A stretch of DNA of 64,000 bases, taken from Actinomadura nitritigenes (lineage in GTDB: Bacteria > Actinomycetota > Actinomycetes > Streptosporangiales > Streptosporangiaceae). Of the stretch, positions 32,882 to 42,260 are shown piece after piece. The stretch is from positions 124,001 to 188,000 of the forward strand of contig NZ_JAGEOK010000005.1 in assembly GCF_017573545.1 (NCBI RefSeq), in the 5' to 3' direction. The notes beneath the pieces were generated by a model. The model saw only the letters and a program-made list of their open reading frames with translations, searched no databases and was not told the DNA's origin. Numbering within the stretch: the stretch's first letter is position 1; each line of letters opens with the position of its first letter. The position numbers and the translations under genes are program-made.

Positions 32882-33069
32882 AGCTTTACCGTGACACCAG
32901 TCACCAGCCGAGCGCAACCCCGACCAGACCGGCCCGCAAGCCGGCCCCCCTCTCACCCGGCCCGATCTTGCCCGGGTTCGGCAGCCCACATGCCGAACCG
33001 GCGAGCCACCTCGGACGCCGGGGCACTGTGCGCGCGGTCACAGAATCTTGCCGCCGCCCCTTGCCATCC

Positions 33070-33110
33070 CTGGAGCGATCGCTCTACGGTCCATGTAGTG
33101 ACTGTTACAG
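33070..33110. promoter_or_regulatory. Regulon operators, copies 2 and 3 (rightward operon)
   Basis: CTGGAGCGATCGCTCTAC at 33070-33087 (14/18, with the perfect core GAGCGATCGCTC) and ATGTAGTGACTGTTACAG at 33093-33110 (14/18), 23 bp centre to centre. They lie 51-91 bp upstream of the first hydroxylase ATG, within the likely promoter. Confidence 0.65.
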
Positions 33111-33160
33111 AGATGCCGGTCACGCTCTCACGTTCTCCCCACACCGAAGGAACGTCACCG

Positions 33161-34336
33161 ATGACCGTCCTGGACGAGATCCGCCGGCTGGAACCGGAGC
33201 TCCGCGCCGAGGAGGACCTCTCGGCCGAGCAGCGCGCGCTGACCGGCCGGGCCTTCACGCACATGCGCGAGACCGGGCTGATGCGCGGCCTCCAGCCCAA
33301 GCGCTGGGGCGGCGCCGAGCTCACGCTGCGCGAGCACCTGACGAGCGTCTACGAACTGGGTCGGATCGCGCCGTCCGCCGGCTGGGTGGCCGGGGTCATG
33401 GGGTCGCACCCGTGGCAGCTGGCCCTCTTCCCCGAGGAGACGCAGGCCGAGATCTGGGAGTCCGACCCGGACTGGAACGCCTCGTCCTCCTACGCCCCGA
33501 CCGGAAGGATCGAGCCCGTCGACGGCGGGTACCGGGTGCACGGCCGCTGGTCGTTCTCCTCCGGCTGCGACCACGCCCAGGGCGTGATCCTCGGCGGGTT
33601 CGCCGGGAAGGTCGAGGTCGCGCCGGGCGTCGAGGTGCCGAACTACGGGTCCGCGCTGCTGTACCGCGACCAGTACGCCATCGACGACACCTGGCACGTC
33701 CGCGGCTCCCGCGGCACCGGCAGCAAGGACATCGTCGTCGCCGACGCCTTCATCCCCGAACGCCGCTTCCTGTCCAGCCCGCTCTACGAGTACAACCCCG
33801 ACCGTCCCGCCCCGGGCATGGAGACCAACCCGAGCGCGCTCTACAAGGTCCCGTGGGCGGTCATGTTCAACCTGGTGCTGGTCGCGCCGATGCTCGGGCT
33901 CGCCCGCCGCGTCCTCGACGACTGGACGGCCGACACCCGCGTCCGCAAGGCGAACTGGGGCGGCACCTACGCCGACGACCCGCTGATGCAGATGCACCTG
34001 GCCGAGGCCGAATGGGTGCACGACGCGGCCGTCATGAAGATGTACGACGCGATCGACACGATCACCGAGGCCGCCGAGGCCGGTGAGTTCCTGGACAAGC
34101 GGCGGCGCGCCCGGCTCCGGTGGAACGTCACCAGGGGCTGCCAGGAGACCGGCTTCGCGATCAACAGGCTGATGCGGGTCGCCTCGGGCCGCACCGTCTT
34201 CGTCGACCACCCGCTGCACCGCCTCTACCAGGACGTCATCGCCGAACTCGGCCACGCGTTCCTGGTCTCCGACGGCGTCGGCCAGTACTACGGCGCCGCG
34301 CTCCTCGACTCGTCCGCACCGGAGGTCATGCTTTGA
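33161..34336 (+). CDS. Flavin-dependent aromatic hydroxylase, acyl-CoA-dehydrogenase fold (HsaA-like), copy 1
   Basis: 391 residues with the acyl-CoA dehydrogenase fold as used by group D monooxygenases (HsaA, HpaB-related, DszC). N-terminal helical domain (GLMRGLQPKRWGGAELTLREHL), SAGWVAGVMGSHPWQLALFPEE, middle beta-domain GRWSFSSGCDHAQGVILGG, DTWHVRGSRGTGSKDIVV, and C-terminal helices ending in GRTVFVDHPLHRLYQDV. These enzymes take FMNH2 or FADH2 from a separate reductase and hydroxylate a phenol to a catechol. The reductase candidate is at 48677. First gene of the rightward operon; its stop overlaps the dioxygenase TTG start. Confidence 0.88.
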   Translation: MTVLDEIRRLEPELRAEEDLSAEQRALTGRAFTHMRETGLMRGLQPKRWGGAELTLREHLTSVYELGRIAPSAGWVAGVMGSHPWQLALFPEETQAEIWESDPDWNASSSYAPTGRIEPVDGGYRVHGRWSFSSGCDHAQGVILGGFAGKVEVAPGVEVPNYGSALLYRDQYAIDDTWHVRGSRGTGSKDIVVADAFIPERRFLSSPLYEYNPDRPAPGMETNPSALYKVPWAVMFNLVLVAPMLGLARRVLDDWTADTRVRKANWGGTYADDPLMQMHLAEAEWVHDAAVMKMYDAIDTITEAAEAGEFLDKRRRARLRWNVTRGCQETGFAINRLMRVASGRTVFVDHPLHRLYQDVIAELGHAFLVSDGVGQYYGAALLDSSAPEVML

Positions 34337-35256
34337 TTTCGCAACTCGCCTACCTCGGGATCGCGTCGCCGAAGGCCGGGGAGTGGCGCGACTACGCCAC
34401 CCGGCTGCTCGGCGCGGTCATCGCCGGCGACGGCCCGGACGGCGCGGTCCGCGTCAAGGTCGACGACAGGGGCTACCGGATCGCCGTCCACCCGGCGGAG
34501 CGGGACGAGCTCCGCTACATCGGCTGGGACTGCGGCAACGAGACCGAGCTGCGCGCCTACGTCGCCGAGCTGCGCGGCAAGGGCGTCGAGGTGCGCGCCG
34601 GCGGCGCCGAGGAGCTCAAGGAGCGCCAGGTCGCCGAGCTGTACTGGTTCGCCGACCCGTTCGGCAACCGGCACGAGCTGGTCTGGGGGCAGTACTCGCA
34701 GCCGAACTCGTTCTTCCCCGGACGTCCCATGCGCGGCCGCTTCGTCACCGGCGACCTCGGCCTCGGCCACGTCGTGCTGATCGTGCCGGACCTGGAGCGG
34801 GCCGACGCGTTCTACGCCGGGACGCTCGGCTTCCGGCTGTCGGACCGGGTGAAGAGCGACATCTTCAACCTGCGCTTCTACCACTGCAACGGCCGCCACC
34901 ACTCCCTCGCGGTCGCCGAGATCCCCGGCATGACGGGGATCAACCACCTGATGCTGGAGGTCGAGTCGTTCGACGACCTCGGCACCGCGATCGACCTGTT
35001 CACCGCCGACCCGGAGCGGGAGATCCTGCTGTCGCTCGGCCGGCACACCAACGACCTGATGACCTCCATCTACGTGCAGACCCCGTCGTCGATGCAGATC
35101 GAGTACGGGCACGGCGGGATCACCGTCGACGACCTGACGTGGGTCGCGGGCAACCACGACCTGCCGTCGATCTGGGGGCACCACCGCTCCCAGGCGTACA
35201 TCGACGGGCCGCCCGGGATCTTCCGCACCGTCACCGGCGGGGAGGCGGGCGAATGA
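34333..35256 (+). CDS. Extradiol (meta-cleavage) catechol dioxygenase, type I VOC family
   Basis: 307 residues, two-domain vicinal-oxygen-chelate fold of the BphC/HsaC class. Iron ligands by position: H146 (DLGLGHVVL), H205 (TGINHLMLEV) and E257 (MQIEYGHGG). Further conserved active-site residues are H189/H190 and H238 (GRHTND). Opens a catechol ring next to the diol with O2 and Fe(II). Start is TTG in a TTGA overlap with the hydroxylase stop, supported by GGAGG at 7 bp (34321-34325); no nearby ATG aligns with the family N-terminus. This gene is the strongest evidence that the operon degrades an aromatic ring. Confidence 0.92.
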   Translation: MISQLAYLGIASPKAGEWRDYATRLLGAVIAGDGPDGAVRVKVDDRGYRIAVHPAERDELRYIGWDCGNETELRAYVAELRGKGVEVRAGGAEELKERQVAELYWFADPFGNRHELVWGQYSQPNSFFPGRPMRGRFVTGDLGLGHVVLIVPDLERADAFYAGTLGFRLSDRVKSDIFNLRFYHCNGRHHSLAVAEIPGMTGINHLMLEVESFDDLGTAIDLFTADPEREILLSLGRHTNDLMTSIYVQTPSSMQIEYGHGGITVDDLTWVAGNHDLPSIWGHHRSQAYIDGPPGIFRTVTGGEAGE

Positions 35257-36101
35257 CCGCCGCGATCCGTACCGAGGACGTCGCGATCGGCGGGGGCCGC
35301 CACCTGCACGTCAACCAGACCGGCACGCCGGGCGACCCCGCCCTGCTCTTCCTGCACGGCTCCGGGCCCGGAGTGACCGCTGGGTCCAACTGGCGGGAGG
35401 TCATCGAGGGACTCGGCGACACTTATCACTGCATCGCCCCCGACATCCTGGGCTTCGGCGACTCCAGCCACCCGGACCCGCAGCCGCAGGGCTTCACCGC
35501 GCAGGCCGAGGTCCGCATCGAGGCGCTGCTGGAACTCGTGGACGCGCTGGGCCTGGAGAAGGTCGTCCTCGTCGGCAACTCGATGGGCGGGATGTACTCG
35601 CTGCGCATCGCCCAGCTCCGGCCGGACCTCGTCGGCGGGCTGGTGCTGATGGGCTCGGGCGGCATGCCGGGCCTGGAGCCGACGCCGGAGCTGATCAAGC
35701 TCATCACCTACTTCGACGATCCGACCGTCGAGGCGATGGCCGACCTGCTCATCCGGTTCGTGCACGACAAGAACGCCTTCGGCGGCACGGTCGAGGCGGT
35801 CGCGGCGGAGCGGATGCCGATCGTGCGGCGGCCCTGGATCGAGGCCGGGCACCGGGCGATGTTCGGGCCGGAGATGCTCACCTTCGGGCCGGACGACCTC
35901 GCGAAGATCGACGTTCCGGCCCTGGTGGTGCACGGCCGCCAGGACGTCATCGTTCCGCTCGAATGCGGCTACTACCTCGCCGAGCACCTGCCGCAGGCGG
36001 ACCTCTACGTGATCAACAAGTGCGGCCACTGGACGCAGATCGAGCAGGCCGCGCGCTTCCAGGCGATCGTGCGGACCTTCGTCGGGAACGGGACGGAATG
36101 A
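35253..36101 (+). CDS. Meta-cleavage product hydrolase (BphD/HsaD-like), copy 1
   Basis: 282 residues, alpha/beta hydrolase. Oxyanion region LFLHGSGPGVTAGSNW, characteristic of C-C hydrolases of meta-cleavage pathways; nucleophile elbow GNSMGG (S110), acid D231 (HGRQDVIVP), H259 (NKCGHWTQIE). Hydrolyses the C-C bond of the 2-hydroxy-6-oxo-dienoate made by the extradiol dioxygenase, giving a hydroxydienoate and a carboxylic acid. ATG overlaps the dioxygenase stop (ATGA), and its own stop overlaps the next start. Confidence 0.92.
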   Translation: MTAAIRTEDVAIGGGRHLHVNQTGTPGDPALLFLHGSGPGVTAGSNWREVIEGLGDTYHCIAPDILGFGDSSHPDPQPQGFTAQAEVRIEALLELVDALGLEKVVLVGNSMGGMYSLRIAQLRPDLVGGLVLMGSGGMPGLEPTPELIKLITYFDDPTVEAMADLLIRFVHDKNAFGGTVEAVAAERMPIVRRPWIEAGHRAMFGPEMLTFGPDDLAKIDVPALVVHGRQDVIVPLECGYYLAEHLPQADLYVINKCGHWTQIEQAARFQAIVRTFVGNGTE

Positions 36102-37279
36102 CCATGAGCATGATCGACAAGGCGCGGGCCGCCGCGCCGGCGCTCGCCGCGGCCGACGCGGCGAGCGCGGAGCAGGGGAAGCTCACCGAGGCGGCCGTCG
36201 CGGCGCTCGAGTCGACGGGCGTGCTGCGGGCGCTGCAGCCGGCCCGCTGGGGCGGCGGCGAGGCGCACCTCGCCGAGTACGCCGACACGGTGATCGAGAT
36301 CGGCCGCGCGTCGGCGTCCGCCGGCTGGGTGGCGTCCGTCGTCGGCGTCCACCCGTGGCAGATCGCCCTGTTCCCCGAGGAGACGCAGAAGGAGGTCTGG
36401 GGCGACGACCCGGGCCGCAGGATCGCCTCGTCCTACACGCCGACCGGCAGGATCGAGAAGGTCCCCGGCGGCTACCGGGTGTCGGGCCGGTGGAGCTTCT
36501 CCTCCGGCAGCGGGATCTGCTCGGGCGTCATCCTCGGCGGCATCGCCGGGCGCCGCGAGGTGAACGGCACCGAGTACCCCGACTTCACGTCCGTGATCCT
36601 CGACGAGGCGGACTACCGCATCGAGGACACCTGGAACGTCGCGGGCCTGCGCGGCACCGGCTCCAACGACATCGTCGTGGACGGCGTGCTCGTGCCCGAG
36701 CACCGCGGCCAGTCGCACGTGCACTACACGCACGGCCTCGGCACGCCGCTGCCCGGCCAGGAGCTCAACGACGGGCCGCTGTACCGGACGCCGTGGGCGG
36801 TCACCTTCAACCTGATCATCGCCGCCGGGGCGCTCGGCGCGTGCCTCGGCTTCTACGACCAGTGGGTCACCGAGACCCGCGCCCGCCGCACCAACTACGG
36901 GCAGCTGCTCCGCGAGGAGCCCGTCGTGCAGGACCATCTCGCCGAGGCGGCCTGGCAGCTCGACGCCGCCGTGCTGAAGGTCAGGAGGACGGCCTCCGAG
37001 CTGATGGAGCACGCCGAGCGCGGCGGGATTCCGTCGCCGGAGCAGCGCGCCTTCTGGCGCTGGGACGTCGCCCGGTCGGCGAACGCGGCGGTCGACACCG
37101 TCCAGGAGCTGATGCGGGTCTCGTCGGGCCGTTCCGCCTTCGTCGACCACCCGCTGCAGACGAGGTTCCAGGACGCCATCGCGGCCGGGAGCCACGCCTT
37201 CCTGTTCGACGACCCCCTCGCGAAGGCGTGGGGCGGGCGGCACCTCGGCGCCGAGAAGCTCGCGGAGGTGCACCTGTGA
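36098..37279 (+). CDS. Flavin-dependent aromatic hydroxylase, acyl-CoA-dehydrogenase fold, copy 2
   Basis: 393 residues, clear paralogue of the first hydroxylase: GVLRALQPARWGGGEAHLAEY, SAGWVASVVGVHPWQIALFPEETQKEVWG, GRWSFSSGSGICSGVILGG, DTWNVAGLRGTGSNDIVV, and VSSGRSAFVDHPLQTRFQDAI all align. Presumed flavin-reductase-dependent hydroxylation of a second ring position or a second substrate. ATG in ATGA overlap with hydrolase 1; two more in-frame ATGs lie within six codons. No second dioxygenase accompanies it, so either it forms the catechol together with copy 1 or it acts on a different intermediate. Confidence 0.88.
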   Translation: MTMSMIDKARAAAPALAAADAASAEQGKLTEAAVAALESTGVLRALQPARWGGGEAHLAEYADTVIEIGRASASAGWVASVVGVHPWQIALFPEETQKEVWGDDPGRRIASSYTPTGRIEKVPGGYRVSGRWSFSSGSGICSGVILGGIAGRREVNGTEYPDFTSVILDEADYRIEDTWNVAGLRGTGSNDIVVDGVLVPEHRGQSHVHYTHGLGTPLPGQELNDGPLYRTPWAVTFNLIIAAGALGACLGFYDQWVTETRARRTNYGQLLREEPVVQDHLAEAAWQLDAAVLKVRRTASELMEHAERGGIPSPEQRAFWRWDVARSANAAVDTVQELMRVSSGRSAFVDHPLQTRFQDAIAAGSHAFLFDDPLAKAWGGRHLGAEKLAEVHL

Positions 37280-38127
37280 TCGCCTCGTCCGACGTCGCCG
37301 TCAAGGTCCGCGGCGGCGAGCTGGCGTTCCGGCTGCACGAGGCGGGCGAGCGGGGCTCGGAGGCCGTGCTGTTCCTGCACGGCTCCGGTCCGGGCGCGAC
37401 CGGGCTGTCCAACTGGGAGCGGATCATCACCGATCTCGGGCCCCGGTTCTGGTGCCTGGCGCCCGACCAGATCGGGTTCGGGGACTCCTCGCATCCCGTC
37501 GACGCGCCGCGCGGCATGGGCCCGTTCAACGAGCTGCGGGCCGAGGCGCTGCTGGCGCTGGTGGACGATCTCGGCCTGGAGAAGGTCCACCTGGTCGGCA
37601 ACTCGATGGGCGGCCAGCTCGCCCTGCTGATGACGCTGGCACGGCCCGGCCTCGTCGGCAGGATCCTGCTGATGGGCAGCGGCGGCGCACCGGACATGCC
37701 GGTCAGCCCCGGCCTCACGCACCTGCGCGAGTTCTACGCGAGCCCGAGCGCCGAGTCCCTCAAGGGCCTCCTCAGCGAGTTCGTGTACGACCTCGACCCC
37801 CTGCGCGCCACGGTCGACCGGGTCGTGGCCGAGCGGATGGCCTACGTGGACCGCGAGGACGTCCGCCGCTCGCACGAGGCGTCGTTCGACCCGGACGGCG
37901 CCCGCCGCTTCTTCACGCCGGAGGAACTCGCGACCATCACCCACGAGGTGCTGTGCGTCCACGGCCGCGACGACCGGATCATCCCGGTCGACGCGAGCGA
38001 GTACTTCGCCGCCGCGATCCCGAACGCGAACCTGTACGTCCTCGGGCGGTGCGGCCACTGGATGCAGATCGAGCACCCCGAGACCTTCGAGCGGCTCCTG
38101 ACGGGCCTCATCGACGGCCGCCTCTAA
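37276..38127 (+). CDS. Meta-cleavage product hydrolase-like enzyme, copy 2
   Basis: 283 residues, paralogue of hydrolase 1: LFLHGSGPGATGLSNWERI, nucleophile elbow GNSMGG (about S110), HGRDDRIIPVD (acid about D233), GRCGHWMQIEHPE (about H261). Typical length. GTG start in a GTGA overlap with hydroxylase 2. The copies differ mainly in the lid region (about 140-205), where BphD-type enzymes select their substrates, which suggests different acyl leaving groups. Confidence 0.9.
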   Translation: MIASSDVAVKVRGGELAFRLHEAGERGSEAVLFLHGSGPGATGLSNWERIITDLGPRFWCLAPDQIGFGDSSHPVDAPRGMGPFNELRAEALLALVDDLGLEKVHLVGNSMGGQLALLMTLARPGLVGRILLMGSGGAPDMPVSPGLTHLREFYASPSAESLKGLLSEFVYDLDPLRATVDRVVAERMAYVDREDVRRSHEASFDPDGARRFFTPEELATITHEVLCVHGRDDRIIPVDASEYFAAAIPNANLYVLGRCGHWMQIEHPETFERLLTGLIDGRL

Positions 38128-38137
38128 GGAGACGCGA

Positions 38138-38980
38138 ATGCGCATCGCCAACCACGCGGGCCGGGCCGTGCTGATCGTCTCCGACGGCAAGGCCGCGGAC
38201 ATCGCGACCGCCTCGGACGGCCGCTTCGGCCCCGACCCGCAGAGCGTCTACGACCACTGGGACGCCTTCACCGCATGGGCGGCCACCGCCGCCCCCGCGC
38301 CCGACGTCGAGATCGACGCGTTCCGGCTGGGCTCGCCGTCCCCGGCGCCGTCCCAGGTGATCGCGATCGGGCTGAACTACGCCGACCACGCCGCGGAGAC
38401 CGGCTTCGAGCCGCCGAAGGACCTGCCGCCGGTCTTCACCAAGTTCGCCTCGTCCGTCACCGGCCCCTACGGCGAGATCGCCCTGCCCGACGGCGGCCAC
38501 ACCGACTGGGAGGTCGAGGTCGTCGCGGTCATCGGCAGGACGGCCCACCGCGTCGCGGCCGGCGCGGCCTGGGACCACGTGGCCGGCCTCTCCGCCGGCC
38601 AGGACCTCTCGGAACGGATCCTCCAGTTCACCGGCGAGGCCCCGCAGTTCGGCTTCGCCAAGTCCCATCCGGGCTTCGCGCCGATCGGCCCCTGGCTCGT
38701 CACGCTCGACGAGATCCCCGACCGCGACGACCTCGCGCTCGGCTGCGCGATCGACGGCGAGACCGTGCAGGACGGCCGCACATCCAAGTTGATCTTCTCG
38801 ATCCCCCGCACGATCGCGAAGCTGTCGCAGGTCATCACCCTGCGACCCGGCGACGTGATCTTCACCGGCACCCCCGACGGCGTCGGCCTCGGCAGGAGCC
38901 CCCAGCGCTTCCTGCGGCCCGGCGAGACGCTGCGCACCTGGGTGGAGGGCATCGGCGAGATGGAGCACACCTTCCGCTGA
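38138..38980 (+). CDS. Fumarylacetoacetate hydrolase-family enzyme
   Basis: 280 residues. N-terminal small domain then FAH core: VIAIGLNYADHAAETG, PPVFTKFASSVTGPYGEI, HTDWEVEVVAVIGR (metal ligands E125, E127), GQDLSER (D156), GFAKSHPGFAPIGPW, and VITLRPGDVIFTGTPDGVG. The family includes hydratases, decarboxylases/isomerases and acylpyruvate hydrolases acting on ring-cleavage products with Mg/Mn. Likely processes the hydroxydienoate or acylpyruvate released by the hydrolases. AAGGAG lies 7 bp before the ATG, and a terminator follows. No aldolase or acylating aldehyde dehydrogenase is in the window, so the lower pathway must be elsewhere or different. Confidence 0.9.
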   Translation: MRIANHAGRAVLIVSDGKAADIATASDGRFGPDPQSVYDHWDAFTAWAATAAPAPDVEIDAFRLGSPSPAPSQVIAIGLNYADHAAETGFEPPKDLPPVFTKFASSVTGPYGEIALPDGGHTDWEVEVVAVIGRTAHRVAAGAAWDHVAGLSAGQDLSERILQFTGEAPQFGFAKSHPGFAPIGPWLVTLDEIPDRDDLALGCAIDGETVQDGRTSKLIFSIPRTIAKLSQVITLRPGDVIFTGTPDGVGLGRSPQRFLRPGETLRTWVEGIGEMEHTFR

Positions 38981-38989
38981 CCCGCCCCG

Positions 38990-39027
38990 ACCGGAGCCCC
39001 GGCCCCCGCAAGGGCCGAGGCTCCGGT
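38990..39027. terminator. Terminator of the rightward catabolic operon
   Basis: ACCGGAGCC at 38990-38998 pairs with GGCTCCGGT at 39019-39027, with the inner arms GGCCC/GGGCC extending the stem. It lies 10 bp after the FAH-family stop and 14 bp before the stop of the convergent TetR gene. Confidence 0.75.
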
Positions 39028-39040
39028 TCTCAGCCCGCCT

Positions 39041-39646
39041 TCAGGAGGAGCGCCGGGCGGGCGGGAAGATCGCGCCGACGGCGCGGACGACGGCGGCGCG
39101 GCGCGCGCCCGGGGCCGTGTCCGCGGCGGCGCGGCGGGCGACGGCGGCCAGTTCGGCCTGGTCGAGCCAGGTGTGCGCGATCTGGGACACCACCGCCAGG
39201 ACGTCGACGGGATCCCACACGGGGTCGAGGTCGCTCGACTCCTGGGCGCGGCGAATGGCCTCGATCTTGGTGAGGACCGCGTCGTGGTACGGACCGCGGT
39301 CGCCGTCAGGGACGGCGGCCAGCTCCAGGCGGCCCCAGGTGATGAACCGGTACCGGTCGGGGTGGGCGGTGAAGTAGTCGAACAGCTGCCCGGCATAGGC
39401 GGGCAGGTCGGCGGGATCCAGATGGACGGCGTCGGCCGCCGCCGCGAGTTCGGCGGCCGCGACGTGCTGGTACAGCTCCTCCTTGCTGCGGAAGTACGCG
39501 TAGACGCGTTCCTTGCTGGTGCGGGCGGCCTTCGCGATCCGGTCGACCCGGGCGCCGGCGATTCCGTGCCGGGCGAACTCGTCGCGGGCGGCGGCGACGA
39601 TCCGGCCCCGGGTGGAGTCGGCGCGGGCGGACTCGGTGCTGGCCAT
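39041..39646 (-). CDS. TetR-family repressor, divergent from an aldo/keto reductase
   Basis: 201 residues. HTH at about 12-60: TRGRIVAAARDEFARHGIAGARVDRIAKAARTSKERVYAYFRSKEELYQ. C-terminal domain Ala-rich, TetR_C of the AcrR type. ATG preceded by GAAGGA. Divergent from the aldo/keto reductase gene, with two ACCGAAC/GTTCGGT palindromes in between, so it probably represses that reductase and itself. These palindromes are unlike the catabolic regulon operator, so this pair appears to be an independent unit inside the island. Confidence 0.9.
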   Translation of the reverse strand: MASTESARADSTRGRIVAAARDEFARHGIAGARVDRIAKAARTSKERVYAYFRSKEELYQHVAAAELAAAADAVHLDPADLPAYAGQLFDYFTAHPDRYRFITWGRLELAAVPDGDRGPYHDAVLTKIEAIRRAQESSDLDPVWDPVDVLAVVSQIAHTWLDQAELAAVARRAAADTAPGARRAAVVRAVGAIFPPARRSS

Positions 39647-39659
39647 TCCTTCACCCTAG

Positions 39660-40748
<1,089 letters not shown>

Positions 40749-40831
40749 CCGGCTCTGCCTCCCGCTGAGCTCATCGAGCTGTGGGACGCGGGTGAGGGCC
40801 GTCCGGGCGAAGCCGCCCGCGCCGTGAAGCG

Positions 40832-41809
40832 TCATTCGCTCGGCTTCAGGAGGCCGAGGTCGCGCAGGCTTTCGGCCGACTCCACGATCGTCGTCTCGAC
40901 CGGGCGCGGGCGCCAGCCGAGTTCCTGCCGGGCCCGGTCGTTGTGGATGACCGGCCTCGGCGGCTCGTCGCCCGGCTCCTCCTCCGTGGGCACCCGCGCG
41001 GCGAGCGGGCCGAGACCGCGGCGCAGGATCTCGGCGATGTCCAGGAGGCCGAGCGCCGGGCCATCGCCGACGGCCAGGAACCGGCGGCCCGCGGCCCCGG
41101 GCGCCGCCATCGCGCGGATGTGCAGATCGGCCACGTCGCGGACGTCGACCACGCCGAAGCGCAGCCGGGGCGCGCGGCTCATCGCACCGTCGAGCATCGC
41201 CTTGATCAGCTGCATCGAGGAGCCCGGGACGGACGTCAGCGTGGGCCCGAAGATGCCCGTCGGGTTGACGGCGACGAGTTCGGTGCCGCCGTCCCCGCCG
41301 CCCATCAGATCCCACGCGGCCCGCTCGGCGATCGCCTTCGAGCGCGGGTAGGGCGCCAGTCCCGGCGTGCCGGGATCGGTCCAGTCGGCCTCGGTGTACT
41401 CGGCGCCCGGCTTCGGCGTGTATCCCACCGCGGCGAAGGACGAGGTCAGCACCACGCGCCGGGCGCCCGCCGCACGCGCGGCGCGCAGTACCCGCAGCGT
41501 GCCCTCGCGGGCGGGGACGATCAGCTCGTCGGGGTCCTCGGGCTGGGCGGCCGGGATGGGCGAGGCGACGTGGTGGACCTCCGCGCAGCCGGCCACCGCG
41601 GCGGCCCAGCCGTCGTCGGCCATCAGGTCCGCCGCGACGACCTCCAGTCCGGCGTCGTCGGCGCCGCCGCGGCGCACCGCCGCGCGCACGTCGGCCTCGC
41701 GGGCCGTCGAGCGCACCGTGGTGCGCACCTCCCTGCCGTCCCGCAGCAGCGCGGCGACCAGGTGCGTGCCGAGGTAGCCCGACCCGCCGGTGACCAGGAC
41801 CCGGCTCAT
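40832..41809 (-). CDS. Extended SDR, dihydroflavonol-reductase-like NAD(P)-dependent epimerase/reductase
   Basis: 325 residues. VLVTGGSGYLGTHLVAALLRDGREVRTTVRS (TGxxGxxG at 8-15), VEVVAADLMADDGW-type segment, VVLTSSFAAVGY, YPRSKAIAE (Y-x-x-x-K), VNPTGIFGPTL. Closest to the dihydroflavonol 4-reductase/cinnamoyl-CoA-reductase-like group acting on ketones or aldehydes. ATG overlaps the MerR stop (ATGA), so the regulator and enzyme form a two-gene operon. Confidence 0.9.
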   Translation of the reverse strand: MSRVLVTGGSGYLGTHLVAALLRDGREVRTTVRSTAREADVRAAVRRGGADDAGLEVVAADLMADDGWAAAVAGCAEVHHVASPIPAAQPEDPDELIVPAREGTLRVLRAARAAGARRVVLTSSFAAVGYTPKPGAEYTEADWTDPGTPGLAPYPRSKAIAERAAWDLMGGGDGGTELVAVNPTGIFGPTLTSVPGSSMQLIKAMLDGAMSRAPRLRFGVVDVRDVADLHIRAMAAPGAAGRRFLAVGDGPALGLLDIAEILRRGLGPLAARVPTEEEPGDEPPRPVIHNDRARQELGWRPRPVETTIVESAESLRDLGLLKPSE

Positions 41810-42243
41810 CGCAGGACCTCCAGGCGGTCGACCGACTCCACGAGGCGGCGCATCACCTCGGCCTCTGCGGCGGCGTCACCGCGGTCGCGGGCGTCCCACA
41901 GCGCCGCCTTGTCGCGCAGGTAGCCGAGCCGCGCCCGCCGGGCGGCGATCTCCGCCTCGACGCGCTCGGCGTGCCGCAGCAGCAGATCGCGCTGCTCCCC
42001 CGCCGCGGCCCGGCCGCGGGCACGGTTGGCCTGGTAGGTGCGCATGTCGTCGATCCCCACACCGGCCGCGCGCAGGCAGGCCAGCGTCTCCAGCACGTCG
42101 AGGTCCTCGACGCCGTAGCGGCGGTGCCCGCTGCTCTCGTCCCGCTGGACCGGCCCGACGAGCCCGACGTCCTCGTAATAGCGCAGCGTCGGCTCGCTGA
42201 GACCCGTGCGCCGCGAGACGTCCTGAATGGTGAAAGTGCTCAT
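41806..42243 (-). CDS. MerR-family regulator
   Basis: 145 residues from the ATG at 42243. MerR HTH: STFTIQDVSRRTGLSEPTLRYYEDVGLVGPVQRDESSGHRRYGVEDLDVLETLACLRAAGVGIDDMRTY, then a long dimerisation helix and no Cys cluster, so it is not a metal or [2Fe-2S] SoxR sensor. A perfect 18-bp palindrome lies 18-35 bp upstream. Probably activates its own operon with the downstream reductase in response to a small organic ligand. Confidence 0.92.
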   Translation of the reverse strand: MSTFTIQDVSRRTGLSEPTLRYYEDVGLVGPVQRDESSGHRRYGVEDLDVLETLACLRAAGVGIDDMRTYQANRARGRAAAGEQRDLLLRHAERVEAEIAARRARLGYLRDKAALWDARDRGDAAAEAEVMRRLVESVDRLEVLR

Positions 42244-42260
42244 GTCCAGCAGCACAACAC

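Larger units (their letters stand above)
32852..33160. other. 309-bp divergent control region of the catabolic operons
   Basis: No gene is visible. The region separates the leftward seven-gene operon from the rightward six-gene operon. It holds three copies of the regulon palindrome, one hugging the leftward start and two tandem copies before the rightward start. A plausible rightward promoter is TTGCCA at 33061-33066, an 18-bp spacer, and TACGGT at 33085-33090, with operator copies inside and just after it. Confidence 0.6.

Noticed and set aside
32891..32904. GTGAC-ACCA-GTCAC inverted repeat in the divergent control region
   Set aside because: Short and single copy; it does not match the six-copy operator, so I cannot call it a separate site.
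25453..38980. Assignment of the island as a steroid degradation cluster because of KstD-, HsaA-, HsaC- and HsaD-like proteins
   Set aside because: No KstR-type palindrome, no KshA/B, no HsaEFG, no mce or cholesterol side-chain genes; the enzyme families are shared by many aromatic pathways.
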